Counted from the first letter of the stretch, positions 36,401-44,317 are shown. The stretch is DNA of 64,000 nucleotides from Amedibacillus dolichus DSM 3991 (GCF_000154285.1 NZ_DS483477.1:62001-126000); one strand, 5' to 3'. The notes: generated by a model not told the origin, from the letters alone. Translations and numbers: made by a program.

Positions 36401-39400
36401 GGTGATGAAAAGACAACAAGCTATAATCATGTAGATTTAGCTTATAATTCAGCACATACTTATAAGATTCGTTCTAGAAACAAAGATGGCTATTCAGCAT
36501 GGAGTGAAGAACAAACAACTTCATCATTACAAGATCCATGGAGAAATGTGCCTGATGTAGAGGTTACTTGGAATGGTGGAGATGCATGGGGAGCATTGAA
36601 AAATGCAACTGACCACAATTTATCTACAATTTTCCACTCAACTAATGGAGATGCGGTATCTAAGGCTGAACCATTGATCATGGATTTGGGTGCTGGATAT
36701 CAGTTGGATAAATTCGTATATACACCACGTGGTACAGGTCAGTCAGGTGATGGACCTGTTGGTGTAAGCAGTAATGGTACTGTTTCTCAGATGGACGTTT
36801 ATATTAGTCTTGATGGTAAGAATTGGGAAAAAGTACACGATGGAGCAAGCAATCCTTGGACATATCAAAAAGATGCAGAGGTTAAAGACAGTCAAAAAGA
36901 AGTTTCTTTAGAAGGAAAATCTGCACGCTATGTTAAGTTGATTGCTACAAAATCTGTTGGTGGATTCTTCGCTGCGAATGAATTATCTGTGTATAAGAAA
37001 GATGGTACAAGTCCATTTGCAATCGGAAGTATCAGTGCTCAAGGTAGAGATGAGGTAACGGAATCAGATTATCAGAACTTGATGACTTATAAAGGCTTAT
37101 CAACAAAGGATAATCCAACATTTGCTAATCAGGTTCAAAACTATAGTATGGACATCAATATGAACGGTGTTTACGATGTTTATGATTACACTTATACAAT
37201 GTTTAATCTAGATGGCGGTACTAAAAAGGAAGGTTCTGTTTCCGGAAATGCATTGCTATTGCCAAGTGCAACAAGCGTAAATGCAGGAGATACATTTACA
37301 ATTGATGTATATGCCGAAGATGTTAAGAATCTAAATGCTATCGGACAGGTAATTAACTATGATCCTAGCAAATTAGAATTCCAAAAAGCAGAACAGAGCG
37401 CGTTGATTGCACAGATGGAAGATTTGACAGTTAATAAAACATACGATTCTGATAATACAGCTTATGTGAATTTAGCTTATGTAAATCGCGGTAATAAGCC
37501 TGTATATGAAGGGTCTGGTATTCTTGCAACGATTACGATGAAGGCAAAAACAAATCTTACAAATGTTGCGGAAGCAATTGAATTGAATAAAGTAACATTG
37601 ATTGGGCCAAATCATAATGAAGTTGTAACGAATACAGATGAAACTCCAGAAATTCCAGATGTTCCAGTAGAAACAACGAAAGAATATACATTGAATGACT
37701 TTAACATTACGATGACAAATGATGTTCTGACAACAGATGATGGAACTAATGTTAATAAGATTCTTCAAGCTGGTGGATATGATGCATTGTTTAATGGAAC
37801 AAACGGTCGTGAATTTGAATTTAAGTGGTCAGCACAATCAGCAGATGCCGAAAAGCTTCCAGCTTATGTAAAAGTACCGACTACTATGCACTTTGAATTT
37901 AAAAAACCTAGTTCATTAACGAATTTCGTAGTTCACAATTCTGATAATGCAACTGCAAACAGCAACGGGTACTTAACAAGTGTTAAGGCAACGATTACTT
38001 TTGCAGATGATAAGGTTGAACCGAAGGTAATTACATTTGATAAGCCACAAGATGCTTACGAATTTGTTACTGGATCTAATGAATTGGTTAAAAAGGTAGA
38101 TATTGAATTCCTTTCATCATCAGGTACTGCACAGTACGATGATCCTCAGAAAAACCGTATGTTGACATTGGGAGAAATCGACTTTAATTTGGTAACTGGT
38201 GTACCGGTAGAAGGAATTAAACCAGCAGACAGCAATGCAAAAGAAATTTTTGTAGGTTATTTATCAGATGTGAAAGCAGTTATCACTCCAGAAGAATGTC
38301 CTAATAAATTCTTTACAGTAACAAGTAGCAATCCGGAAGTTGCAAGCATTGTTACTTTAGCTGATAAAAACGGAAACCCTATTTACAAAGTACGCGGTGT
38401 ATCAGAGGGTGATGCAACAATTACCTTAACATCTGCTGCGGATAAGACAAAGACAGCCTCTTATGTAGTTAGAGTAGTTAAAGGTGCTGATAAGAAAGAA
38501 TTAGCACAGCTTATTGAAGATTACAAAAACTTAGCTGCTGACAATTACACTGCGGAATCTTATGCTAAGTTTGAAAAGGCGTTAGCAGAAGCATTGAAGG
38601 TTAATAGTGATGTTGATGCTACACGTGCAGAGGTTGATAATGCTACAGTAGCTTTACGTAACGCGGTTATGTCTTTGGAAACGAAACCAGTTGATGAAGG
38701 AAAACTATTATCTGGACATATTGAATCAGCAGATGCGCTTTACAGTGAATCCAATACAGCGGACAAAATGTTCGATGGTGATTTATCAACTTATTGGGAA
38801 TCCCCATATAGCGGATCTAATGTAGGTTTACCAAAAGATGTAGTTGTTAAGTTAAATAAGACTTACACATTAGAACAATTAACATTTATTTCTCATACTG
38901 CACGTAACGGCGGTGTAACAAATTATCGTATTTCTGTAAGCATGGACGGCCAAAACTGGACAAACGTAACTAGTGGACTAGTAGACTATGATGCATATTT
39001 GAAAAATGAAAATGTTACTGTAAATGCACGCTTTGCTCCAGTTAATGCAAATTATGTTAAATTGACAGTTCTTGAAGCAGTAGGTAGAGTACAAAGTGAA
39101 GATAATCAATATGCACGTATTGCTGAGATGAAATTGTATGGAGAAGTTCCATCTGAACCAGTTGATACTTCAAGCTTAGAGCAACTTGTTAATAAGTATA
39201 AAGATACCGAACAGGGTAATTATACTGATGAAAGTTGGGCAGCATTCCAAAATGCATTGTTTGAAGCAAATGCTGTACTAGAAAAGGAAAATCCAACACA
39301 GGACGAAGTAGATACTGCGTATGCTAATTTGAAAAATGCGATTGAAGGATTAACTGACAAAGAAAATCCAGATAAACCGGTAGATCCAGATAATCCTACA

Positions 39401-39562
39401 GGTCCAATTCAACCTGTTGATCCAGAAAACCCTGGTAATCAATCCGGCGGTTCAAAGGATGAGACAAATACCGGAGATGTAACAAATTTAGCAAATATCT
39501 TTATTCTGTTATTGCTTTCAGGTGCAGGACTTGTATTGCTTCGAAAGAAAAGCAGACAATAA
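33482..39562 (+). CDS. Second giant wall-anchored GH31 glycosidase, paralogue of the preceding gene
   Basis: 2026 residues. The signal peptide (1-30) precedes a GH31 domain (about 36-850) clearly homologous to its neighbour. It has the same LPNDGYGCGYGQNGY motif, nucleophile Asp478 (ALKTDVAWVGQGYS) and acid/base Asp528 (VWTGDQEGGNWE). Then come FN3 (about 930-1023), F5/8C-CBM32 (1024-1176), a dockerin-like region whose first calcium loop is degenerate and whose second is intact (Asp1224, DINMNGVYDVYD), a cohesin-like domain (1253-1383), an F5/8C-like domain (1399-1570), an Ig-like domain, FIVAR (1667-1737), another F5/8C (1740-1890), FIVAR (1895-1958) and a Pro-rich linker. The anchor is TNTGD, a hydrophobic helix and RKKSRQ. 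GGAGAAATTT precedes the start. The tandem paralogues probably differ in glycan context; that is inference. Confidence 0.88.
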   Translation: MIKTKVGKLCLASAMAFTTCVPFAATPIYAKDESSFKGVLASVDSVTVGKDKNIVDISFNGGKVKGRITFLEDGIFRYNVDPSGEFSEYATPRSQSHKATIQAQSDDSNVYSKPEAKITDDGSAYKISAGGATIVLDKNTAEMSIVNEANETVLDESAPLSIGNQTVQQLEQKSDEYFFGGGTQNGRFTHKGKTINIANESGWTDGGVASPNPFYWSTNGYGVLRNTFAQGSYNFGNGISNVATTHNENEFDAYYFVTSGKEKSVAETAETVLNEYYDVTGNPALLPEYAFYLAHLNCYNRDGWTAESDKGWTLEDGKKYQELGQAEGYVIPEGTYAESLNNEGPTVDKDKFKGVINEDTQKYSAQAVIDGHIKYDMPLGWFLPNDGYGCGYGQNGYYQKREAGEGTERMTAAIDANVANLKKFTDYAEARGVRTGLWTQAALTPEDSEKDSHYQGFQTLRDFKKEVKNGGVSALKTDVAWVGQGYSMSLNSVKDGYDILSTSGKRPALVSLDGWAGFQRYASVWTGDQEGGNWEYIRFHIPTYIGQSLSGNPNIGSDVDGIFGGSSLITTRDLQFKTFTQTMLDMDGWGAKPKKPYNNGDPYTSINRMYLKLKAQLMPYLYTYAHESVDGLPMIRAMFLEEANAHTFSTATQYQFMYGDNFLVAPVYQDTAMKENGDDIRNNIYLPSTADTWIDYFTGEQYKGGQVINNFDAPLWKLPLFVKNGSIIPMYEENNNPMTITEDNPKGLDKTRRIVEFYPYEESSFDLIEDDGISLDLANGSRNYGGQVKTHITSVVDGDKATLTIGKSNGNYNGYNSNRHTTFVVNVSKEPSSLEAKNGASKVSLEKAKDYADFEARAKKNEAVYFYDESPNLNKYSMDGEEFKNTKITTTPKLYVSLPKTDVNQNEQVLVVNGFENDSEALHMKDELNEKLAVPTLKFDEEKKTPTSILAEWTTVPEATSYEMMIDGVLYAVGDEKTTSYNHVDLAYNSAHTYKIRSRNKDGYSAWSEEQTTSSLQDPWRNVPDVEVTWNGGDAWGALKNATDHNLSTIFHSTNGDAVSKAEPLIMDLGAGYQLDKFVYTPRGTGQSGDGPVGVSSNGTVSQMDVYISLDGKNWEKVHDGASNPWTYQKDAEVKDSQKEVSLEGKSARYVKLIATKSVGGFFAANELSVYKKDGTSPFAIGSISAQGRDEVTESDYQNLMTYKGLSTKDNPTFANQVQNYSMDINMNGVYDVYDYTYTMFNLDGGTKKEGSVSGNALLLPSATSVNAGDTFTIDVYAEDVKNLNAIGQVINYDPSKLEFQKAEQSALIAQMEDLTVNKTYDSDNTAYVNLAYVNRGNKPVYEGSGILATITMKAKTNLTNVAEAIELNKVTLIGPNHNEVVTNTDETPEIPDVPVETTKEYTLNDFNITMTNDVLTTDDGTNVNKILQAGGYDALFNGTNGREFEFKWSAQSADAEKLPAYVKVPTTMHFEFKKPSSLTNFVVHNSDNATANSNGYLTSVKATITFADDKVEPKVITFDKPQDAYEFVTGSNELVKKVDIEFLSSSGTAQYDDPQKNRMLTLGEIDFNLVTGVPVEGIKPADSNAKEIFVGYLSDVKAVITPEECPNKFFTVTSSNPEVASIVTLADKNGNPIYKVRGVSEGDATITLTSAADKTKTASYVVRVVKGADKKELAQLIEDYKNLAADNYTAESYAKFEKALAEALKVNSDVDATRAEVDNATVALRNAVMSLETKPVDEGKLLSGHIESADALYSESNTADKMFDGDLSTYWESPYSGSNVGLPKDVVVKLNKTYTLEQLTFISHTARNGGVTNYRISVSMDGQNWTNVTSGLVDYDAYLKNENVTVNARFAPVNANYVKLTVLEAVGRVQSEDNQYARIAEMKLYGEVPSEPVDTSSLEQLVNKYKDTEQGNYTDESWAAFQNALFEANAVLEKENPTQDEVDTAYANLKNAIEGLTDKENPDKPVDPDNPTGPIQPVDPENPGNQSGGSKDETNTGDVTNLANIFILLLLSGAGLVLLRKKSRQ

Positions 39563-39570
39563 TTGAACAT

Positions 39571-39602
39571 AAAGAGTGAGAGGATTAAACTTTCACTCTT
39601 TT
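39571..39602 (+). terminator. Terminator of the second GH31 gene
   Basis: AAAGAGTGA pairs with TCACTCTTT, followed by T. Confidence 0.85.
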
Positions 39603-39653
39603 CAAAGTTTAATAAAGATTTAAAAAAGTATAAAAATAGATAGAGGTAGTTGA

Positions 39654-40148
39654 ATGAAACTGAAGATGACAATTTTGGTAGCAGCTTTATTGTTGTGTAG
39701 TGGTTGTAATGCGGCAGAAGAAAAACCAATCAAATATGTTAATTGTAAAAGAATGGATTACTATAATGTAATGGATATCGAAACAAATATTAAAATCGGA
39801 TATCAAGGTCTTGATGTTGTGAACACAGAAACTATTGAAAATATTACATTATATAAATCCGAAGATGTTAGTAATGAAGAAATGACGAACATGGTAAATG
39901 ATATGTTAAAAGCATATGATGAACAGAAGAAAAAGATGGAAAAAGATAAGGCAATTGAATTTGATTATACATACGATGAATCAAATATTACAACCTATGG
40001 AAAAATCGACTATGGAAAAGTTGATGTGGATAAGCTGTTAAAGGAAGATCCAAGTCTAAAAGATTTAATTGAAGATGGTAAGTTTCATGTAGTAAAAATG
40101 AAAGCAAGCTATGAGGCTCTAGGAGCTGTTTGTACGGATTTGGAATAA
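39654..40148 (+). CDS. Small lipoprotein, possibly DUF1307/YehR-like
   Basis: 164 residues. A lipoprotein signal peptide with the lipobox LLCSGC (Cys18 to be lipidated and kept at the outer membrane face) is followed by a soluble domain. The domain has many Tyr/Lys/Asp and the segment DYTYDESNITTYGKIDYGKVDVDKLLK, which recalls the DUF1307 lipoproteins of Firmicutes. AGAGGTAG lies five bases upstream of the start at 39654. It begins 90 bases after the GH31 stop but beyond a terminator, so it is probably not part of that unit. The lipoprotein call is safe; the family assignment is tentative and no function is known. Confidence 0.75.
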   Translation: MKLKMTILVAALLLCSGCNAAEEKPIKYVNCKRMDYYNVMDIETNIKIGYQGLDVVNTETIENITLYKSEDVSNEEMTNMVNDMLKAYDEQKKKMEKDKAIEFDYTYDESNITTYGKIDYGKVDVDKLLKEDPSLKDLIEDGKFHVVKMKASYEALGAVCTDLE

Positions 40149-40191
40149 ACTTATATAATATATTGCTATTATGAAAAAAGTGAGTGATGTA

Positions 40192-40641
40192 ATGAAAAAG
40201 CTGATTTTAGGCGTATTCTGTATATGTATGCTTGTAGGGTGCGGCTCCAAAGATGCTTACGAGCGAGATGAGAGTGCCGGTAAAATTGTTACTATTACAC
40301 TAGATGAAATGCAGGAAAAGCTTTCGAATAAAGAAACCTTTCCTATTGTATTTACAACAAGCTATTGTGGTTATTGCAGTGAGTTTCATGAGGTATTTGA
40401 AGAATATATAAAAACGCATCATGTTGTGATGTATGAAGTGGTACTTGATATGGAAGATCGCAGTGAACAAGAAAATTTAGATATTATTTTGCCGCATTTC
40501 CCACAATTCTATTCTACTCCGGGGGTATTCTTTGTAAAAGATGGAAAAAATGAGGAGTATTTAGATTTTGCAAGCTTAGGTATGAATGAAGAAGTAATTG
40601 ATGAGTGGGTGCAAAAGCATCAATTAGATAGAAAGAAATAA
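40192..40641 (+). CDS. Thioredoxin-fold lipoprotein
   Basis: 149 residues from ATG 40192. The signal peptide has lipobox CMLVGC. The mature domain is thioredoxin-like: VFTTSYCGYCSEFHEVFEEY holds a CxxC redox pair at the right place after a beta strand. FYSTPGVFFVKDG supplies the cis-proline loop and the following strand. It probably reduces or shuffles disulfides at the cell surface. Two in-frame starts exist: 40171 has no ribosome site, and 40192 has a weak GTGA. The latter puts the signal peptide at a normal length and is preferred. It follows the preceding lipoprotein by about 40 bases and may be cotranscribed. It is shorter than TlpA/ResA and resembles bacteriocin-transport or PedC-type thioredoxins. 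Confidence 0.82.
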   Translation: MKKLILGVFCICMLVGCGSKDAYERDESAGKIVTITLDEMQEKLSNKETFPIVFTTSYCGYCSEFHEVFEEYIKTHHVVMYEVVLDMEDRSEQENLDIILPHFPQFYSTPGVFFVKDGKNEEYLDFASLGMNEEVIDEWVQKHQLDRKK

Positions 40642-40650
40642 GATTAAGTT

Positions 40651-40687
40651 AAGGTGATTGATACTATGATTTCAATCATCTTTTTTT
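40651..40687 (+). terminator. Terminator of the two lipoprotein genes
   Basis: AGGTGATTGA pairs with TCAATCATCT, followed by T6. Confidence 0.88.
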
Positions 40688-40921
40688 CTACTTAGCTTAT
40701 GCCATTAACGTCAACGACTTGATGGTGAATGGCTATTAAATAGAATCTACAGAAATAGTAAGCTATAATAGAACAGTGCTTGTATCTGTATTTATCAAAG
40801 CATATTGTTCACTAAACTATATAAAAGTGTGAAATATAATCACTAAAAACTATATAATTATGTGATTTTAGTTGTTGCTCTCATGATTTTAACATATAAT
40901 ATAAATGTAAGAGGTGATTTT

Positions 40922-42262
40922 ATGGAGCGATTTATCTTAAAAAAACTGTTAGACTGGAAGAATTCTTCTTATCGAAAGCCATTGATCTTGAAGGGAGTGC
41001 GTCAGGTAGGTAAGACATGGATTTTGAAAGAGTTTGGCAAACGCTGTTATGAAAATATAGCCTATTTTAACTTTGACGAAAATGAAGAGTATAAGCAATT
41101 TTTTGAAACTACCAAGGACGTAGATCGGATTCTGCAAAATTTGATGCTTGCCAGTGGTCAGAAAATCTTGCCTGAAAAAACCCTTATTATTTTTGATGAG
41201 GTGCAGGACTGTCCTAAGGTAATTAATTCTATGAAATATTTTTGTGAGAATGCGCCGCAATATCATATTGCTTGCGCCGGATCTTTGTTAGGTATTGCTT
41301 TGGCAAAGCCATCTTCTTTTCCGGTAGGTAAGGTTAATTTTATGCAGATTGATCCGATGACATTTACTGAGTTTCTACTTGCTAATGGTGATGAAAATCT
41401 AGTACGGTACTTGGAACAGTTGGATAGTCTTGAACCTATTCCTGATGCCTTCTTCAATCCTCTCTATGAGAGATTGAAAATGTATTATGTTACCGGCGGT
41501 ATGCCGGAATCGGTGTTAATGTGGACGGAGGCACGAGATGTTGTTGCTATGCAGGAAGCATTATCCGGAATTATCGGAGCTTATGAACGGGATTTTGCCA
41601 AGCACCCGAATCTCAGTGAGTTTCCAAAGATTTCAATGATATGGAAGTCTGTTCCTTCTCAATTGGCAAAAGAGAATAAGAAGTTTCTCTATAAGGTAGT
41701 TAAGGAAGGTGCACGAGCTCGTGAGTACGAAGATGCTTTACAATGGTTGGTAGATGCTCGTTTGGTGCATAAGATTTATCGTAGTTGTGCGCCTGGTTTG
41801 CCGATTGCTGCTTACGATGACTTATCGGCTTTCAAACTGTATTTAGTAGATGTGGGATTGCTCCGCCGTTTAGCTCAGTTGGCTCCTACTGCCTTTGGAG
41901 AAGGAAATCGCCTGTTTACTGAATTTAAAGGTGCATTGAGTGAAAATTTTGTGTTGCAAACTTTAATTACTCAGTTTGAAGTCGTGCCACGTTATTGGAG
42001 CCAAAACAATCCACCTTATGAAGTTGATTTTCTCATTCAAAGGGAGAATGACATTTTTCCTATAGAGGTTAAATCTGAAACTAACACAAGTAGTAAAAGT
42101 ATGAAGAAATTTAAGGAGCTGTTTCCTGAAAAAGTCAAACTTCGCATACGATTTTCATTGGATAATCTGAAGCTGGATAATGATGTGTTGAATATCCCTT
42201 TGTTCATGGCGGATCAGGCAGATCGTTTGATTGGGTTGGCGTTAGAGCAAAATAAAGTATAA
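40922..42262 (+). CDS. AAA+ ATPase with DUF4143 domain
   Basis: 446 residues. The N-terminal AAA_14-type P-loop domain has Walker A GVRQVGKTW (Lys31) and Walker B LIIFDEVQD. Downstream, AGSLLG and the PMTFTEFL block are family hallmarks. The C-terminal DUF4143 domain ends with YEVDFLIQ...FPIEVKSE, a PD-(D/E)XK-like D...ExK pattern, although nuclease activity in this family is not established. AGAGGTG lies six bases upstream of the start at 40922; the in-frame extension to 40862 has no site. These genes are common, often multicopy and patchily distributed in gut anaerobes, in keeping with the accessory region that starts here. Upstream is an inverted repeat ACTAAAA/TTTTAGT around 40846-40872. 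Biological role unknown. Confidence 0.85.
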   Translation: MERFILKKLLDWKNSSYRKPLILKGVRQVGKTWILKEFGKRCYENIAYFNFDENEEYKQFFETTKDVDRILQNLMLASGQKILPEKTLIIFDEVQDCPKVINSMKYFCENAPQYHIACAGSLLGIALAKPSSFPVGKVNFMQIDPMTFTEFLLANGDENLVRYLEQLDSLEPIPDAFFNPLYERLKMYYVTGGMPESVLMWTEARDVVAMQEALSGIIGAYERDFAKHPNLSEFPKISMIWKSVPSQLAKENKKFLYKVVKEGARAREYEDALQWLVDARLVHKIYRSCAPGLPIAAYDDLSAFKLYLVDVGLLRRLAQLAPTAFGEGNRLFTEFKGALSENFVLQTLITQFEVVPRYWSQNNPPYEVDFLIQRENDIFPIEVKSETNTSSKSMKKFKELFPEKVKLRIRFSLDNLKLDNDVLNIPLFMADQADRLIGLALEQNKV

Positions 42263-42328
42263 TAACAGAAGATTTGTTAACGAAGCTTGAATATAAATGT
42301 AATTAAAAAGATATTTTAAATATACCAC

Positions 42329-42475
42329 ATGTGGCTTTCTGCTAATCAAATGGCATCACTTGTTGGTAGAGATTCAAAGACAATAGGAAAGCATGTAAAT
42401 AATACACGAAAAGACAGGACTACCATTTGGCAATCTTGTTCTTTTTTTATTTTAGAGCTATTTCGACTGTTATAG
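42329..42475 (+). pseudogene. RhuM-like N-terminal fragment
   Basis: A 48-codon frame whose first part, MWLSANQMASLVGRDSKTIG, resembles the N-terminal helix-turn-helix of RhuM-family proteins (pattern xVWLTQxQMAxLFxxxxxxI). From about residue 25 it runs into the left inverted repeat (42400-42478) and loses similarity. It thus seems to be a fragment joined to the repeat. Short, so the family call is tentative. Confidence 0.4.
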
Positions 42476-42478
42476 CCC
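42400..42478 (+). repeat. Left inverted repeat of the 42.4-44.1 kb island
   Basis: About 79 bases that match, in reverse orientation, 44027-44105 at roughly 72 positions. It starts AATACACGAAAAGACAGGAC and ends near GAGCTATTTC-ACTGTTA. Each copy contains a hairpin, CAGGA-TACC / GGCAATC-TG with T/A runs, able to act as a terminator. Confidence 0.88.
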
Positions 42479-42482
42479 TTTT

Positions 42483-43490
42483 TTATTTAGTAATCCATGT
42501 ACCACTTCGTTTAGAACCCGCTCGTTCTAATTTACCAAGTTTTTGTAATTTTGCACATATTTTTTTAACACCAGCTAAGCTTACTCCTGTTAGGTTAGCA
42601 ACAGCTTGCATAGATAAGTTAGGATTTTCAGTTAAAGCGTTATATACTTTTGTCTGTTTGGTAGATAAATCCGATTGATGAATTTCTTTTTGTTTTCTCA
42701 TTGTTATATCAGGTCTTTCAAAAGCTAGTGGAAGAGTAACTTTTAACATACCATCATCAAAAGAAAAAACATCTCTACCATATTTTTCTACTATAGTAGG
42801 AATACCATGTCCACTTTGTTCTGCGTATTTAGCAGCCATGAATATTGTTAATAGACTTTTGTTTACAGGAACACTTGTTCCATGGTAGAAACCTTCTTTA
42901 GATAGTGAGAATGGAAGTCCACCATAGGAAACGATTTCAATACGATCATCAAACATATATACAGATGGTGCAAAACCATTCTTCCAGTCGTTGTGTAGAC
43001 TAGCGTTGATCCATGCTTCTCTAAAACTTGCAAAATTAAATAAAGATTGTTCTTCTCTAAGTGAACGTTCAAGATTTACAGCTGTGCTATTTATTGTCTC
43101 AAAGTATTGCATAACTTCAGAAACAGAAACTAAAAGACATTTACTTCCATATTCTGTTCTTTTAGACATAACACTTTTATCTAATCCTTCAAAAACTACG
43201 ACCTTTAATGAGATTTCGTTATTATCGGATAATAAATAAGCATTCATATTAAATTTTCCATCCCTATTTAATAATCCATAATTTGAATAGAATTCTTTTG
43301 TAGGTTTATGATGGATTCCATTTCCTGCTAATATTCCGAATAAAGAAGTAAATGTTAATTCTTGTAATGGTGAAGTTTTTTGACGTAAAATATCAGAATC
43401 AGAAGTAGCAAGCATTTTTCTTAACATATCATTTGAAGCTTTTTCGTTAGCTGATACATTACGCAAATAATATCTTCCGTCAAAAATAGG
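42483..43490 (-). pseudogene. AlbA-type ATP-binding transcriptional regulator, 5'-truncated
   Basis: The open frame runs from just after an in-frame TAG (43493-43491). It contains the second half of an AlbA_2-type regulator: PIFDGRYYLRNVSANEKAS, which normally follows a missing AlbA_2 domain of about 100-130 residues. Next is a GHKL-like ATP-binding segment (AWINASLHNDWKNG, then EQSGHGIPTIVEKYG), and a C-terminal helix-turn-helix (LSMQAVANLTGVSLAGVKKICAKLQKLG). The only start available is TTG at 43466 with no convincing ribosome site. The downstream stop lies inside the poly-T of the left inverted repeat region. The gene is therefore judged 5'-deleted. Full-length relatives are around 450-500 residues; 327 remain from the TTG. 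Confidence 0.7.
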
Positions 43491-43558
43491 CTACTCATTA
43501 GTCTACTTTTTAGTCTACTTTTAGTATACCAATTAGTATACTAAAGGAAATATTGAGA

Positions 43559-43903
43559 TTATCTTTCCATTCGTTGTATATTTTTTTGTTGATGTAAATA
43601 ATCATTTACGGTCATATTGTCTTTATCAAGATATTGGATATCCTTATCTTCATCAATCAAACGATATCCTTGTTTTCCTAAATTGATTTTTTTATCTGAT
43701 AGAATTGTACCTTGAAAATTAACAAGAATTCTATGTGCTATTTCACATAGGATACCTTGACATTTATCATCATGACGAAGCTCGTAACGATAGATATTGT
43801 CTGGTAAGTGAAGATTATTTACTCGAAGGTCGGCATAAAGAACTTCTTTATTAAATAACTTAATTGGTTCACATCGTAATTTGTCAAATTCTTCTTTTGT
43901 CAT
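43559..43903 (-). CDS. Small protein resembling the LPD28 domain
   Basis: 114 residues, soluble, starting MTKEEFDKLRCEPIKLFNKE. The pattern LFxxEVLYxDLRV...YELRHDDxCQGILCEI is like the LPD28 domain, found alone or in large polyvalent proteins of conjugative elements and phages. The ribosome site upstream of 43903 is weak (AAGAAA). The C-terminus is charged (HQQKNIQRMER). It lies within the inverted-repeat-bracketed island, which supports an origin in a mobile element; no other conjugation gene is present, so it is probably a relic or cargo. Function unknown. Confidence 0.6.
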   Translation of the reverse strand: MTKEEFDKLRCEPIKLFNKEVLYADLRVNNLHLPDNIYRYELRHDDKCQGILCEIAHRILVNFQGTILSDKKINLGKQGYRLIDEDKDIQYLDKDNMTVNDYLHQQKNIQRMER

Positions 43904-44317
43904 AGTTTAGTTTCTTTTTTATTAACTGCTCTCTCCAATTTGTTTTGCTTTTTGTTTTTTAGTCCAGCGAAGTTGAAAGTAGATTTTAATGCTTAGTAAT
44001 ACAAATAAAATGATAATAAAACAGGGGTTGTAACAGTTGAAATAGCTCTAAAATAAAAAAAAGAACAGGATTGCCAAACGGTAGTCCTGTCTTTTCGTGT
44101 ATAATGTAGATATGAAAAAAAACAACATTTAGACAACAAGATTATAAAACATATTCTGATGGTGTGTAACTGTGTTTGCCGTTAGATTTATCAATTTTCA
44201 ACCATACTTTCAATCTTCCTATTAAAATGCTAATAGGAATATCGAATCCATGAGCAAATGAATTGCGTAGAAGCTTTTGTGATGGTTATACTAATAGCAC
44301 AGAAAGTAGGCTGAAAC
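43904..44317. other. Noncoding end of the island and nrd upstream region
   Basis: Contains the right inverted repeat (44027-44105). After 44106 sequence leads to nrdA, including a perfect dyad CCTATTA-AAATGC-TAATAGG (44218-44237) that could be an operator. GTTATACT (44284-44291) is a possible -10. No clear NrdR box pair or gene is seen. Confidence 0.5.
44027..44105 (-). repeat. Right inverted repeat of the island
   Basis: Inverted counterpart of 42400-42478. Its hairpin (CAGGATTGCC-AAAC-GGTAGTCCTG, read in two arms) is more perfect than the left copy's and is followed by TCTTTTC. Confidence 0.88.

Noticed and set aside
42400-44105. Classical insertion sequence or intact transposon
   Set aside because: No transposase frame and no short terminal inverted repeat with target duplication recognised; the repeats are hairpin-bearing and internal genes are unrelated to transposition.
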